From the NCBI RefSeq assembly GCF_025195125.1, contig NZ_JAMGSL010000009.1, positions 253,091 to 317,090 of the forward strand: a DNA stretch of 64,000 bases, given 5' to 3'. The translations under genes were made by a program, and so were the position numbers. This document shows positions 1 through 9,500 of the stretch, piece by piece (position 1 is the first letter of the stretch; each line of letters begins with the position of its first letter). The notes beneath the pieces are model-generated. The model was not told the origin of the DNA. It did no database searches and saw only the letters and a list, made by a program, of their open reading frames with translations. This stretch comes from Streptomyces sp. Je 1-79 (GTDB taxonomy: Bacteria > Actinomycetota > Actinomycetes > Streptomycetales > Streptomycetaceae).

Positions 1-1227
1 GATGATCTCCCTGCGGTCCTGGGCGTCCGGCAGGTCGACGAAGAAGAGCTCGTCGAAGCGGCCCTTGCGCAGCAGCTCCGGCGGAAGGCTGCGGACGTCG
101 TTCGCGGTGGCGACCACGAACGCGCGGGAGTCCGACTCCTGCAGCCAGAAGAGGAACTGCCCGATGATGCGCTGCGGCACGCCCGAGCCGTCGTCCCGGC
201 CCGCGAGACCCTTCTCGATCTCGTCGATCCAGAGGATGCAGGGCGCGACACGGTCGGCCATGGCGAGCGCCTCACGGAACCGGCCCTCGGACTCGCCCAG
301 GTACTTGCCGTGGATGCTGCCCATGTCGAGCCGGTAGAGCGGCAGCTGCCACTCATGGGCGATGGCCTTGGCCGACAGGGACTTGCCGCAGCCCGGGACG
401 CCCACGAGCAGCACCCCCCGGGGCGGGCGCAGCTTCGTCTCCCGCAGGTCCTCGTGCATCAGCTGGTGCTTGACCTGGAGCCACTTGCGGAGGCTGGAGA
501 GGCCGCCGATCGAGTAGTCCTCGTCCTTCAGCTGGACGCGCTCGAGGCCCGTCAGATCGCTGAAGATCCTGTCCTTCGCCTGGGCGAGACCCAGCACGTC
601 CTGCTTCTCGATCGCACCCTTGGCGGCTACCGTGGCCATCAGGTTGATCGCCTCCGCCTCGGTGACCCCGCGCAGAAACTCGGCGGCCCGGCGGGCGTCG
701 CTCTCGTCCCAGCGGACCGGGATGTGCCCCTCGTGGTCGGAGAGGAAGGCGCTGAGGATCTCGTACATCTCCTCCGGGTGGGGCAGGTCGAGGTGCAGGC
801 TCATGCCCAGGCGCTGCAGACCGCTCCAGATCGGGTTGTCGGTGATGACGACGATGCTGCCCATGTTGTTTCCGGCCAGCCGGGCCAGCTCGGACATGTG
901 CCGGGCGATCGGGGTGTCGCCTTCCAGGTCTGCCGGGTCGACGAAGACCACGGTCGCGTTGGCCCGGCTGGTGAACTGGGAGGCGGCGAAGTCCATCGCG
1001 CCGGTCAGCGAGCGGTCGTCGATGACCGTCGCGTTGGTGCGCAGGTCCCGCAGTCCGGTGGCCCTGGTGTAGATCCAGAAGGGCAGGCTGCTCCGGCGCG
1101 GCTGGGTGGCGGCCTCCCTGAGCAGACGCAGCGCCCGCTCCTGCTCGATGGTGCGCATGCCGATGACCGGCACGCGCGCGGAGATGTAGCTGTCGAGGTG
1201 CTGCAGACAATCGGCGTAGTTCGACAT
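1..1227 (-). CDS. AAA-family ATPase, Ycf46-like (C-terminus outside window)
   Basis: 409 residues are visible and the 3' end lies beyond base 1. ATG at 1227 begins MSNYADCLQHLDSY. Residues 1-210 form the N-terminal domain seen in Ycf46-type ATPases, which has a degenerate NTPase look. Residues 270-409 are a classical AAA core: Walker A GVPGCGKS at 276-283, Walker B ILWIDEIEK with D335/E336, sensor ATAND near 375, and arginine-finger candidates R388 and R390. It is a cytoplasmic ATP-driven remodelling enzyme whose substrate cannot be read from sequence. It lies last in a leftward operon, 54 bp after the 189-aa gene, downstream of a membrane coiled-coil protein and divergent from a caspase-like protease, so a part in that system is inferred. 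The ATPase call is firm; the Ycf46 label is from overall layout. Confidence 0.88.
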   Translation of the reverse strand, partial: MSNYADCLQHLDSYISARVPVIGMRTIEQERALRLLREAATQPRRSSLPFWIYTRATGLRDLRTNATVIDDRSLTGAMDFAASQFTSRANATVVFVDPADLEGDTPIARHMSELARLAGNNMGSIVVITDNPIWSGLQRLGMSLHLDLPHPEEMYEILSAFLSDHEGHIPVRWDESDARRAAEFLRGVTEAEAINLMATVAAKGAIEKQDVLGLAQAKDRIFSDLTGLERVQLKDEDYSIGGLSSLRKWLQVKHQLMHEDLRETKLRPPRGVLLVGVPGCGKSLSAKAIAHEWQLPLYRLDMGSIHGKYLGESEGRFREALAMADRVAPCILWIDEIEKGLAGRDDGSGVPQRIIGQFLFWLQESDSRAFVVATANDVRSLPPELLRKGRFDELFFVDLPDAQDRREII

Positions 1228-1281
1228 GCGGACCTTCGGGGCTCGGAAGGAGAACGGGACGGGAGGGACGGGCCGCCTGGG

Positions 1282-1851
1282 TCAGTCCCGCAGGATCCGG
1301 CGCCGGGGTGTCGCGGCCGGGTCGTAGGACCAGGCGTCCGCGGTGCCGGACCCCGGCGCGGACGCCGGCTGCGACAGGACGGCCGTGAGGGCGTTGTCGC
1401 GCAGGGTGCGGCGGCGCTCCTCGACCCAGCGGGCCTCGGGTTCGTCGCGGGCCGCCTGCTCCAGGAGCCGCTCCAGCTGTGCCTGGAGTTCGGGGATCTG
1501 CCGGTCCACCATCTCGGTCAGCCGTTCCCGCAGCCGTTCCGGAAGCCCGCGGTGGCCGGCGACGTCCCGGATCGCGCGGAGCCCTGTCCGCGCCTGGGCC
1601 AGCTCGCGCCCGGCCGAGAACTCGTCCGTGGCCGCGTCCATGGCGCGGACCAGCGTGTCGGCCCAGGCCTGCAGCCGGGTGCTGACGGCCTCGCTGAGGT
1701 GGTCGGCGAGCCGGGCCACCGTGTCACCGTCGTACGTCTCCGCCTCGATCGCGGGAAGCCGCGCCGGATCCACGGGCTCGAACGCGGCCCAGGAACGCAG
1801 GAAGGTCACCCACTCCTCGTACGGGCCCCCGTGCCCCCAGAACCCGCTCAT
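1282..1851 (-). CDS. Uncharacterised helical protein (189 aa)
   Basis: I do not recognise this family. ATG at 1851 (MSGFWGHGGPYEEW) overlaps the stop of the preceding gene as ATGA, a typical coupled start, which decides against longer in-frame starts. Residues 15-150 look largely alpha-helical and charged (AVSTRLQAWADTLVRAM; LPERLRERLTEMVDRQ), with no signal peptide or membrane segment. The C-terminal 30 residues are Ala/Pro/Arg-rich. It sits between the 96-aa Pro-rich gene and the AAA ATPase gene, so it may be an adaptor or regulatory subunit of that ATPase; this is inference from position only. Confidence 0.72.
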   Translation of the reverse strand: MSGFWGHGGPYEEWVTFLRSWAAFEPVDPARLPAIEAETYDGDTVARLADHLSEAVSTRLQAWADTLVRAMDAATDEFSAGRELAQARTGLRAIRDVAGHRGLPERLRERLTEMVDRQIPELQAQLERLLEQAARDEPEARWVEERRRTLRDNALTAVLSQPASAPGSGTADAWSYDPAATPRRRILRD

Positions 1852-2138
1852 CGGCCGACGCCCGGCCGGCGCACCAGCGTCTCCCCGGGCGGTAGCGGCT
1901 CCCAGTCGGGGAGGCCCTCGACGACCCGGCGCAGCCGGCTGGTCGACCGGTCCGCCGGAGCCGGCCGCTGGGAGCCCCACGGGGAGTCCACGACGGGCCT
2001 GCGCACGGGCGGCGGCGGGCCGGGGACGGCCTGCGGCGGCACGGGGGCGGTGTGCAGCGGCACGGGGGCGGTGTGCGGCGGCACGGGGGCGGCCGACGGC
2101 GGCATGGCGGGCTGCCGCGGTACCTGCGGGGTGCTCAC
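1848..2138 (-). CDS. Small proline-rich protein (96 aa)
   Basis: The GTG start at 2138 is chosen because GGAGG lies just upstream and because GTG overlaps the stop of the 589-aa gene (GTGA). Its own stop overlaps the next ATG, so three genes are translationally chained. The first 50 residues are low-complexity, with repeated PPHTAPVP / PLHTAPVP units; the C-terminal part (RRVVEGLPDWEPLPPGETLVRR) is more ordinary. No family is recognised. It may be a linker or adaptor peptide of the ATPase operon; no function can be stated. Confidence 0.62.
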   Translation of the reverse strand: MSTPQVPRQPAMPPSAAPVPPHTAPVPLHTAPVPPQAVPGPPPPVRRPVVDSPWGSQRPAPADRSTSRLRRVVEGLPDWEPLPPGETLVRRPGVGR

Positions 2139-3904
2139 CGGTGGTCCTCCTTCAGGACGGTACGGCCCTCGAACGGGGAGGCGCCGTGCTGGGCTGTGGC
2201 GAGTGAGGTGATGAGCTCGCGGCACTGGGCCTCGACGGCGTCGGCGGCACGGAACCTGTCGTACCAGTCCGTCAGTTCGGCGGCGGCGCCGCGCAACTGG
2301 TGCAGCGAGTCGAGTTTCGCCTGCTCCAGGAGCCTGCGGGCGTTGGCCTGGTGGTTCTGCGCGGCCTTGGCCTGCTTGTGGATGACCAGACCCCAGACGC
2401 CGCCCGTGACCAGGGCGGCCACGAGGGCGAAGGGGAGGCTGATCTGGCCGATGAGGAGCAGGATGCCGGCCACCACCAGCACGGGCGGCAGCACCTTCCT
2501 CACCATCGGGTAGGCGAGCGCCGCGATGAACGGTGCCATGTGCTGGTCCCAGTGGGCGGCGAGCGAGGCCTCGTTGGCGGCCAGCGGCTGGGTGAAGGAG
2601 CCCTGCCACGGGGGCAGCTGGAAGGTCTGCGCGCCGACGGAGTGCGTCGTGCCGAAGACCGCCTGGACGTCCTGCGGAACGGCGCCGCGCGCGTCTCGCG
2701 TGAATCCGGTGTGCGCCTGGAAGAACCACTCGTGGCAGGCGGCCACGGCGAGCCGCTGGGTGGCCCCCGAGGTGCCGATGGCCTGGGGGTTGAGCGCGGC
2801 GGCGCTCTGCACCGTCAGATAGTCGAGGGTCTCCTCGTACGAGGCGGAGTCGGCGTCGGTGTCCTTGTGGGCGGAGTCGAGGTCGCCGTTGTGTTCGACG
2901 ACCTTCTTGTTGAACGCGAGGTCGCGGCGGAGCGGCAGCTCGTCGTTGTCGTACTCCGAGACCAGCCGGTCGAGGATGTCGTCGACCGTGTCCTCCAGGC
3001 GTCCCGTGGGCTCGGCCTCCCGCTCCATGATCGCCCGGTACTTGTCGAGCACGTGCTGATGCGTCCGGGCGGCGGCGAGGACCGCGTCGAGCTCGGGCCA
3101 CTGCGGGGAGACGGCCGCGAGCCTCGGGAACTCCGCCCTGGCCGACGGCGCGCGCAGCGACTCGATCTCGTCGCGCCAGCGCTGGGCCTGCCGGGCCCTG
3201 GTGTCCGTGTCCGCCGTCAGGAGCTCGCGCCACTCGCTCAGGGCCGTGTCGAGCATCTCGCGCCCCTCCGGGCCGAAGGCGCCCTGCGCGATCGACTCCA
3301 GGATGACCGCGAACTCGCGGCCCAGGCGCGCGGGGTCCTGAGCGAGGAGGTAGTGCCTCAGCCAGCGCACCGCCCCCTGCCTCCGGCCCTGCCGGCGCAG
3401 GACGAGCGCGAAGAAGAGGGACGTCCGGCCCGGGGAGCGGCGGAACGCCTCGTCGACCGCGCGCTCGCACAGGTCCCGGTCGTCCGAGGACCAGGAGGCG
3501 AGCGCGACGAGGGCCGGGGCGAGCCAGTAGCGCGGGGTCTGGAGCATCAGCTGGTCGCTGACCGTGCGGACGGAGTCCTCGGAGACGATGCCCACGTCGA
3601 AGGCCTGGAGCATGCCGACCGCGGTGCGGCGCACCGACTTGTGGTGACCGTACTCGTGGTCGAGTTCGTCCTGGATGACGCCGATCCGCGTCTCGGCGCG
3701 CTGTACGTTCGCGATGAGCTGGGACGTCTGCATGAAGGCGAGGAAGTCGGCTCGCAGCTGCTGCAGTTCGCTGCTGGTCTGCTGCTGCCTGGCCTCCACG
3801 GACTGGACCTGGCCCGACACCGAGCCCACCTGTTCGCTGAGCCGGGCCACGAGGTTGCCGACCTCCCGCACCTTCTGGTGAAGGGCGATGTCCACGTCGA
3901 CCAT
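2135..3904 (-). CDS. Coiled-coil protein with C-terminal membrane hairpin (589 aa)
   Basis: Not a family I recognise. ATG at 3904 opens MVDVDIALHQKVREV. Residues 10-60 carry a strong heptad pattern (VARLSEQVGSVSGQVQSVEA, then Gln-rich helix), predicting an oligomerising coiled coil. The middle is helical and repeat-like (residues 100-330). Residues about 473-509 are two adjacent hydrophobic segments (VLVVAGILLLIGQ and ALVAALVTGGVWGLVI) that probably form a membrane hairpin. A charged cytoplasmic helical tail follows. In its operon it comes second, after the 170-aa gene, and its stop overlaps the next start. A membrane-anchored scaffold or sensor of the adjacent caspase/ATPase block is plausible, but this is inference. 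Confidence 0.8.
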   Translation of the reverse strand: MVDVDIALHQKVREVGNLVARLSEQVGSVSGQVQSVEARQQQTSSELQQLRADFLAFMQTSQLIANVQRAETRIGVIQDELDHEYGHHKSVRRTAVGMLQAFDVGIVSEDSVRTVSDQLMLQTPRYWLAPALVALASWSSDDRDLCERAVDEAFRRSPGRTSLFFALVLRRQGRRQGAVRWLRHYLLAQDPARLGREFAVILESIAQGAFGPEGREMLDTALSEWRELLTADTDTRARQAQRWRDEIESLRAPSARAEFPRLAAVSPQWPELDAVLAAARTHQHVLDKYRAIMEREAEPTGRLEDTVDDILDRLVSEYDNDELPLRRDLAFNKKVVEHNGDLDSAHKDTDADSASYEETLDYLTVQSAAALNPQAIGTSGATQRLAVAACHEWFFQAHTGFTRDARGAVPQDVQAVFGTTHSVGAQTFQLPPWQGSFTQPLAANEASLAAHWDQHMAPFIAALAYPMVRKVLPPVLVVAGILLLIGQISLPFALVAALVTGGVWGLVIHKQAKAAQNHQANARRLLEQAKLDSLHQLRGAAAELTDWYDRFRAADAVEAQCRELITSLATAQHGASPFEGRTVLKEDHR

Positions 3905-3947
3905 TGCGTCGGATCTCCGTTCCGGGATGGGGATGTGCGGGGGTTGT

Positions 3948-4460
3948 TCAGGGACGTACGACGGTGCCGTCGGCGAGGACGGGAAGGATCAGTCCGTTGT
4001 CGTAGATCTCGATGTAGGCGTAGCCGTCCGAACGAGCCAGCATCCGCGCCTTGGCGAAGGGTTCGGGCATCGCCTCGCCCGGCGAGAAGTGCTGGACGAT
4101 CACATGGAAGAGGTTCAGGATGTGGTCGACGTAGGGCGGGCCGAGGTAGCAGCGGGCTACGAAGCCGAGGGGTACGGCGCCGTGCGAACCGGCGTACTCC
4201 TCGCGGGCCCAGTCGGCCAACTGCCCGCGCGCGGACTCGTCGAGACCGGCGTCGAGCCGGGCGACGGCTCCGCGCAGTCCGTCGGACCTTCGCTCGTAGA
4301 GCTCGCGCGCGGCCTGTCCGCCGGACGCGGTCCCCGGGCGGGCGACGGGGCCGGCCGGACCGGTGGTGAGCCGCCGGGCCGGGCCGGTCCGGCGCACCTG
4401 GCCGGGCGTCTCGGCCTCGCCGGACCGCACGACGCGCCGTGGTCGTTCGATGTGACTCAT
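3948..4460 (-). CDS. Uncharacterised 170-aa protein, first gene of the leftward operon
   Basis: ATG at 4460 (MSHIERPRR) has a strong ribosome site (GGGGGA, 5-6 nt upstream) and is preferred to the ATG at 4493. Residues 1-60 are basic and Pro/Gly-rich. Residues 70-170 look like a compact domain with conserved-looking aromatic and glycine positions (LADWAREEYAGSHGAVPLG; VDHILNLFHVIVQHF; DGYAYIEIYDNGLILPV). No catalytic motif, signal or membrane segment is seen. It is divergent from the caspase-like gene across a 199-bp shared promoter region, 43 bp upstream of the coiled-coil gene. I cannot assign a function. Confidence 0.7.
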   Translation of the reverse strand: MSHIERPRRVVRSGEAETPGQVRRTGPARRLTTGPAGPVARPGTASGGQAARELYERRSDGLRGAVARLDAGLDESARGQLADWAREEYAGSHGAVPLGFVARCYLGPPYVDHILNLFHVIVQHFSPGEAMPEPFAKARMLARSDGYAYIEIYDNGLILPVLADGTVVRP

Positions 4461-4659
4461 GTGTCCCCCGCATGACGTCTGTTCTCTCACCACTGGTCAC
4501 GGAGCCGTCCGTGCTGCGCAGAGGTGTATGACACCTCGTCAATAGTGGTCGTCGAAGGGCACATTGTGTCGGCCGAATCCGGGCTCCGCCCAGAAGACGA
4601 CCAGTTTCCGGCCGCACCCGGGGATCCTCGCCTCCCGCCCTCCTGGAAGACTCTCCTCC
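4461..4659. promoter_or_regulatory. Divergent promoter region with perfect 7-bp inverted repeat
   Basis: This 199-bp stretch separates the leftward ATPase operon from the rightward caspase-like gene and must hold both promoters. It contains GAGGTGTATGACACCTC at 4521-4537, a perfect inverted repeat with 7-bp arms and a 3-bp centre, a size and symmetry typical of a dimeric repressor site. No transcription factor gene lies adjacent. I do not make specific -10/-35 calls. Confidence 0.5.
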
Positions 4660-6546
4660 ATGGGTTCGATCTACGCACTGCTGGTGGGGGTCGACGACTA
4701 CCCTCCCCGGACGGTCCCGCCGCTGCGCGGCTGCCTCAACGACATCGCGGAGGCGCGGCGCCTGCTCGGTGAGCGCGCCGGCGACGACATCGACGTCCGC
4801 GTCCTGCTCGACCACGAGGCCACGCGCGACGCGGTCGAGGACGCCTTCCGGAACCACCTGGGCCGGGCGGGCGCCGGAGACACCGCGCTCTTCTGGTTCT
4901 CGGGGCACGGCACGCAGTCCCTCGCCACCGAGGAGGCCCACCTGCGCATCGAGGCGACGGGACGGAACCAGGCCATCGTCTGCGTCGACGGACCGCTGCT
5001 CGACAAGCGCCTGGGCGGGCTCCTGGACGAGGTGGCGGTAGGCGGCGCCCATGTCGCCGCCGTACTGGACTGCTGTTTCTCCGGCGGCGCCACCCGGGGT
5101 GACGGACTCACCGCCCGATACGCGCCCCCGGCCCCGGAGTGGGATCTGAACGGTCTCGGTGGGGGGCATGCCGCGCTCCGGGACGCCTCGGCCGCCGACG
5201 GGCAGAGCACACGACGCCATGTCCTGCTGGCCGCGGCCCGCCTCAACCAGTACTCGTACGAGGGTGATTACGGCGGCCGGCTCCACGGGGCCTTCACCCA
5301 CGCCCTGCTGGGCGCGGTGCGTGACGCGGGTCCCGAGGCCTCCTACAGGGAGCTTCTGGCCGCCGCCGACGCCCGGCTGCAGCGCTCGCGAGGGCAGCAG
5401 CAGCCGGTGCTGTACCCGGCGGAGCACGGAGGCATCGCGGACGCCCCGTTCCTCGGAGGCGCCACGGCGCGCCCGCCGACCCCGCATCTGCTGCGCTTCG
5501 GCGTGCGGGGCTGGGAGGTGGACTGCGGCGCCGTCCACGGTCTCGCGGAGGGATCGGACCTGCCGAGCGCCGAGTTCACCGTCGTGCCCGACGGCGGAAC
5601 GGATCACGTCCCCCTTCCCGCGCCTGCCCTCCGCGCCCTGGAGGTGCACACCGCGCACACCGTGGTCGAGCCCGTCGGCTGGGCCCCCGTGCCCACCCGC
5701 GTCTACCCGGTCGCGCTCTCCGCGCTGCCGCAGCCGCCCGCCACCGTGTCACTCCCCGAGACGGGGCCGGGAGGCCGCCTGCGCGAGGCGGTCCGCGACG
5801 CCGTCGCCGCCTCCCCCCTCCTGAGGGCGCTCGACGACCCCCAGGAGGCCGCCGACCTCCACTTCCGGCTCCAGGTCGAGGGCGAGCAGGTTCACGTCCT
5901 GCGCCGCGACGGCACCCCGTTCACCGGACCGCTCCCGCTGAGGACCCCCGAGGACGCCAGGCAGGTGGCCGACTGCCTCACCCACCTGGCGCGCTGGCAC
6001 CAGATCCGCGATCTGACGCCCGGCCCCTCCCCGCTGGACGGCCTGGTACGGGTCGAGATCAGCCCGTGGGACGCCCCGGACGACCAGCCGCTGACCCCCG
6101 ACGGGAGCGGCGAGATCGTCTGCTCCTACGCGACGGGCCCGGCGGGCCTCCAGGAGCCCCGGGTCTCCATCCGGCTGCACAACCGGTCGGCCGACCGGAC
6201 CCTGTGGTGCGTCCTGATCGATCTGACCGACAGCTACGCCAGCCATACGGCGCTCTATCCCGGGCACTTCATCGGCCCCGGCCGCACCGGCTACGCGCTC
6301 GACGGCGATCCCGTGCAGCTCTCCCTGCCGCCGACCCGTCCCGCCGTACCCGGAGCGAGCGCTCGGGATTGGCTGAAACTCATCGTCACGGAAAGTGAAC
6401 TCAACACCGCTCCGTACCGGTTGGACGCCTGGGACCCCGATCCACGGACGTCGCGGGTGATGGGGCGGGTGACCGGGCCGCGTGGCCGCTGGACGACGCG
6501 CACCATCCCCCTCCGCACGGTCGTGCCTACTGACCGAGGTGCGTGA
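4660..6546 (+). CDS. Caspase-like cysteine protease (peptidase family C14) with large C-terminal domain
   Basis: 628 aa from ATG 4660 (MGSIYALLVGVDDYP). Residues 1-240 are a metacaspase/caspase-fold p20-like domain: GVDDYPPRTVPPLRGCLNDI at the start, catalytic His83 in WFSGHGTQ and catalytic Cys139 in VLDCCFSGG (equivalent to the DSCHSG motif of metacaspases), so the dyad is intact. Residues 250-628 are a beta-rich accessory region of the kind often attached to bacterial C14 proteases; no transmembrane segment or signal is seen, so the protein is cytoplasmic. Its last 20 bp overlap the convergent CHAT gene tail to tail. It is divergent from the ATPase operon. Target and activator are unknown; an effector role in immunity or cell death is inferred from the neighbours. 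Confidence 0.9.
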   Translation: MGSIYALLVGVDDYPPRTVPPLRGCLNDIAEARRLLGERAGDDIDVRVLLDHEATRDAVEDAFRNHLGRAGAGDTALFWFSGHGTQSLATEEAHLRIEATGRNQAIVCVDGPLLDKRLGGLLDEVAVGGAHVAAVLDCCFSGGATRGDGLTARYAPPAPEWDLNGLGGGHAALRDASAADGQSTRRHVLLAAARLNQYSYEGDYGGRLHGAFTHALLGAVRDAGPEASYRELLAAADARLQRSRGQQQPVLYPAEHGGIADAPFLGGATARPPTPHLLRFGVRGWEVDCGAVHGLAEGSDLPSAEFTVVPDGGTDHVPLPAPALRALEVHTAHTVVEPVGWAPVPTRVYPVALSALPQPPATVSLPETGPGGRLREAVRDAVAASPLLRALDDPQEAADLHFRLQVEGEQVHVLRRDGTPFTGPLPLRTPEDARQVADCLTHLARWHQIRDLTPGPSPLDGLVRVEISPWDAPDDQPLTPDGSGEIVCSYATGPAGLQEPRVSIRLHNRSADRTLWCVLIDLTDSYASHTALYPGHFIGPGRTGYALDGDPVQLSLPPTRPAVPGASARDWLKLIVTESELNTAPYRLDAWDPDPRTSRVMGRVTGPRGRWTTRTIPLRTVVPTDRGA

Positions 6547-9500
6547 AGCCCGCCCACGCGCTCAGGTCGTGCGGGTCGACCCGCCGGGCCCACTCGGCGA
6601 GCAGCGGCGGGAGCTCGGCGGGCGGCCTGCGCTCCGGGTCCAGCATCCACAGCTGGGCCCGGCGCAGGGCCCTCGCCGGCGTCTCCCCCTCCCTGCGCAG
6701 GAAGTGGTGGGTCAGGAACATCAGCACCGACGTCGCGTCGTCGGGCACCGGCCACAACGAGCCGACCACCGAGCGGGCTCCGGCGACGAGGAACGCGGTG
6801 GCGAGGCTGTACGCCTCGTTGTGGCCCCGCCCCGACACATGGCTGCGACAGGCCGCCAGCAGGACCAGGCCGAGGCGGCTCCGGCCCGCGCCGATCGCCT
6901 CGGTCAGCTCCTCGGCCGCCAACTCGCCCCCGTACAGGTGGAGATGAGCCGTTCTCCGGGCGTCCCGGGCGATCGCGGCATGGCATGCGAGATGGAGCAC
7001 GCCGCCCTCGTCGGCTCCGCCGTCGGCCAGCCACTCCACCACGTCACCGGGGGTGCCGGGGCCGTCGGCGGTGCCGTCGGCCCGCCGCCCGAGGAAAGTG
7101 CCCCTCGGGTAGAAGACCCGCTGCACGGCATCGGCCTCCACACCCGCGTACGGCAGGTCTCCCGTCGGGTTCCCCACGACCAGCGCGCTGCCCGTGTGCT
7201 CCGCGGGGGTGCGGGCGGCCACGTCGCACAGCAGCCGGGCCGACGCCGCGTAAGAGATCTCCGCCTCCTGCACCGCGTAGCGACGGCGACCGTCCGCGCC
7301 CTCCTCCCAGGCGGCGTGCCACGGGACGAGACCGAGGGCGTCCATCGGTACGAGAACGAGACGCGGGACCCGCCCGGGGTCGCTGGGGGCTGCGAAGGCG
7401 TCGAAGAGCGGCCTGATGCCCGCGTACCAGGCCCAGCCGCACAGCCGTTCCAGCTGGTGGCGCAGGGAGGCGGCGCGCAGGGCGGGCCCTCCGCCGGGTA
7501 CCGGGCCGAGGTCGCGGCCGGCGCCCGCCGGCTCCGGGGCGTAGTCCCGCAGGGGCGCGGCGTCCTCCTTGAGGCGCGGCAGCGGCACCGCGTGGACGTC
7601 GCCGCCGGAGGTGACGACCACCGCCGTCCCGCCCGCGTCGTCCGACGCGGGCACCAGGTAGACCAGGGCGTCCTTGCGCAGGGAGCGCAGTGCCGTGGCG
7701 ATCTCCTGGACCGTCGGGGGGTCGAGCAGGCGGTCCTGGCTGCCCTCCGCTCCGGTGAGCGCCGAGAGCACCCTGCGGCGCAGCGCGCTCGGCAGCGTCA
7801 GCGGTGCGCGCGCGGCGCGCAGCGGGTCCGCGGCGGGTTCCGCGGTGACGCCCGTGGCCTGCCATTCCTCGGCCAGTTCCCGGTGGCCCGCCGCGACGAG
7901 CCGCTCGGGGACCTGGCGGGAGGTGACGGCCGCGTGCAGCACCAGTCCGCGGCAGGCGTCGAGGGCCTGGACCGCCTCCTCCAGGGCGTTGTCCCGAAGG
8001 CACCAGGCGGCGACCTCCCGCGCGGCCGCGGTGGCCTGGAGGGCGGCGTTGGTGGCATGGTCGGTGCCGGACTGCAGCAGCGCGGCCCAGGTGTGGCCGC
8101 GCAGGGAGTCGAGGCCGACGTGCCGGCCCGTCGTCCGGTCGTCGAGCCGCAGCTCGTTCCGGGTGCGGTAGGCGCGGGCGAGGGCGAGCCCGGTGGACGC
8201 GTACAGGCGGTGCTCGGGGCCTCCGGCACCGCGGAACGCGTTCTCCAGAAGGGCGATCCCCTGGGCGAGTTCACGTGAACGCGCGAACGGGTTCGCCTGT
8301 ACGGAGGCGAGACCGCAGTGGGCCGCGCCCAGACAGGAGGCGTACCGCAGCCTGCTCTCGGTGCCCTCGTCGACCATGTCGTGGGCTTCCCGAAGCAGGC
8401 CCATGGCCTCCTGCAGCGCGAGGGCGTTCCCGTCGTCCACCGCGCGGTGGAAGCGGGTGACGCCGTTGTCGCCGAGCACCCAGGCAGCGTGGTCCCGGGG
8501 GAGCCGGCGCGCGGCGCGGCGCAGCTCTGTCACGGTGGGGCGGCCCATGAGCGGCGGGCCGGGCGGTACCCCCAGCCTGCGGGCCAGGTCGTCGCGGCCC
8601 GTCCGGGCGTTCTCGATCGCCGTCCACAACTCCACGCGGGCGGGATCGTCGGCGTCGAGATCCGTGTGTGTCCGCAGCATCCGGTCGAGGCACCCGTCCG
8701 CCGCACCGAGGTCGCCCGCCTGAACGGCCCGCTGGGCGTCGATGCCCGCCTGGTGGGCGTCCATCATCCGGCGCAGGTACGGCGAGAGGTCCGGGTCCTC
8801 GCGCAGCCGCTGCCACGCCTCGCCGGCGGCCTCCACGTCGTCGGCGGCGCCCGCGGTCTGCCCGCGGTGGGTGGTGGCCATCATCCGGGTGAGGTCGATG
8901 GCGTTCCCCATGGCCGGAGTCGTGCCGGCGGCGGCCGAGGCGCGGGCGAGGTGGTCCATCACGTCGTCCGTACCCGCGCCGCCGATGCCGGTCATCTCCT
9001 CCCACAGCCGCGTATGGGCGACGGCGGCATGCGCGCGGCGCTGCCAGTTCGGGTCGTCGTCGTCGGCCTCCAGGACGCAGGTCGTCAGCGCGGTCTTCTG
9101 CTCCGCCGTGATGTGGGTGCCGTGGGGGTCGAAGATCATCACATGGGACAGCAGCCCCAGCGCGATCTCGGCCCTGCCACGGCCTGGTTCCATGGCGGTC
9201 CAGCGCGCGTACGCCTCGTCGAAGACGTGCCGCAGCCGGGCCGGGCTGGCCGTCCCCTTGACGAGGCCGGGGAAGTCGTCGTCCGTCTCGCTGTAGTCGA
9301 GGAAGCTGCGCCCCTGCCCGATCTCGTCGAAGAGCCGCCAGTAGGACTTGGTCATCTGGGCCATGCCCATCGCGTCGGGCACGGCCTCCGGGGAGTCGGG
9401 GAGGACACCGTGCTCCTCCAGCTTGATCCAGGCCCAGCCTCCCATCATCCGGGCCATGTCGAGCCCGTCCTCGGAGAGTTCGTCGTCCTCCAGGACCAGG

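Noticed and set aside
310..2211. Long rightward open frame of over 600 codons
   Set aside because: It is the mirror of three leftward genes; composition is Gly/Arg/Pro shadow-like, without a ribosome site, while the opposite strand gives an ATPase motif set and chained starts.
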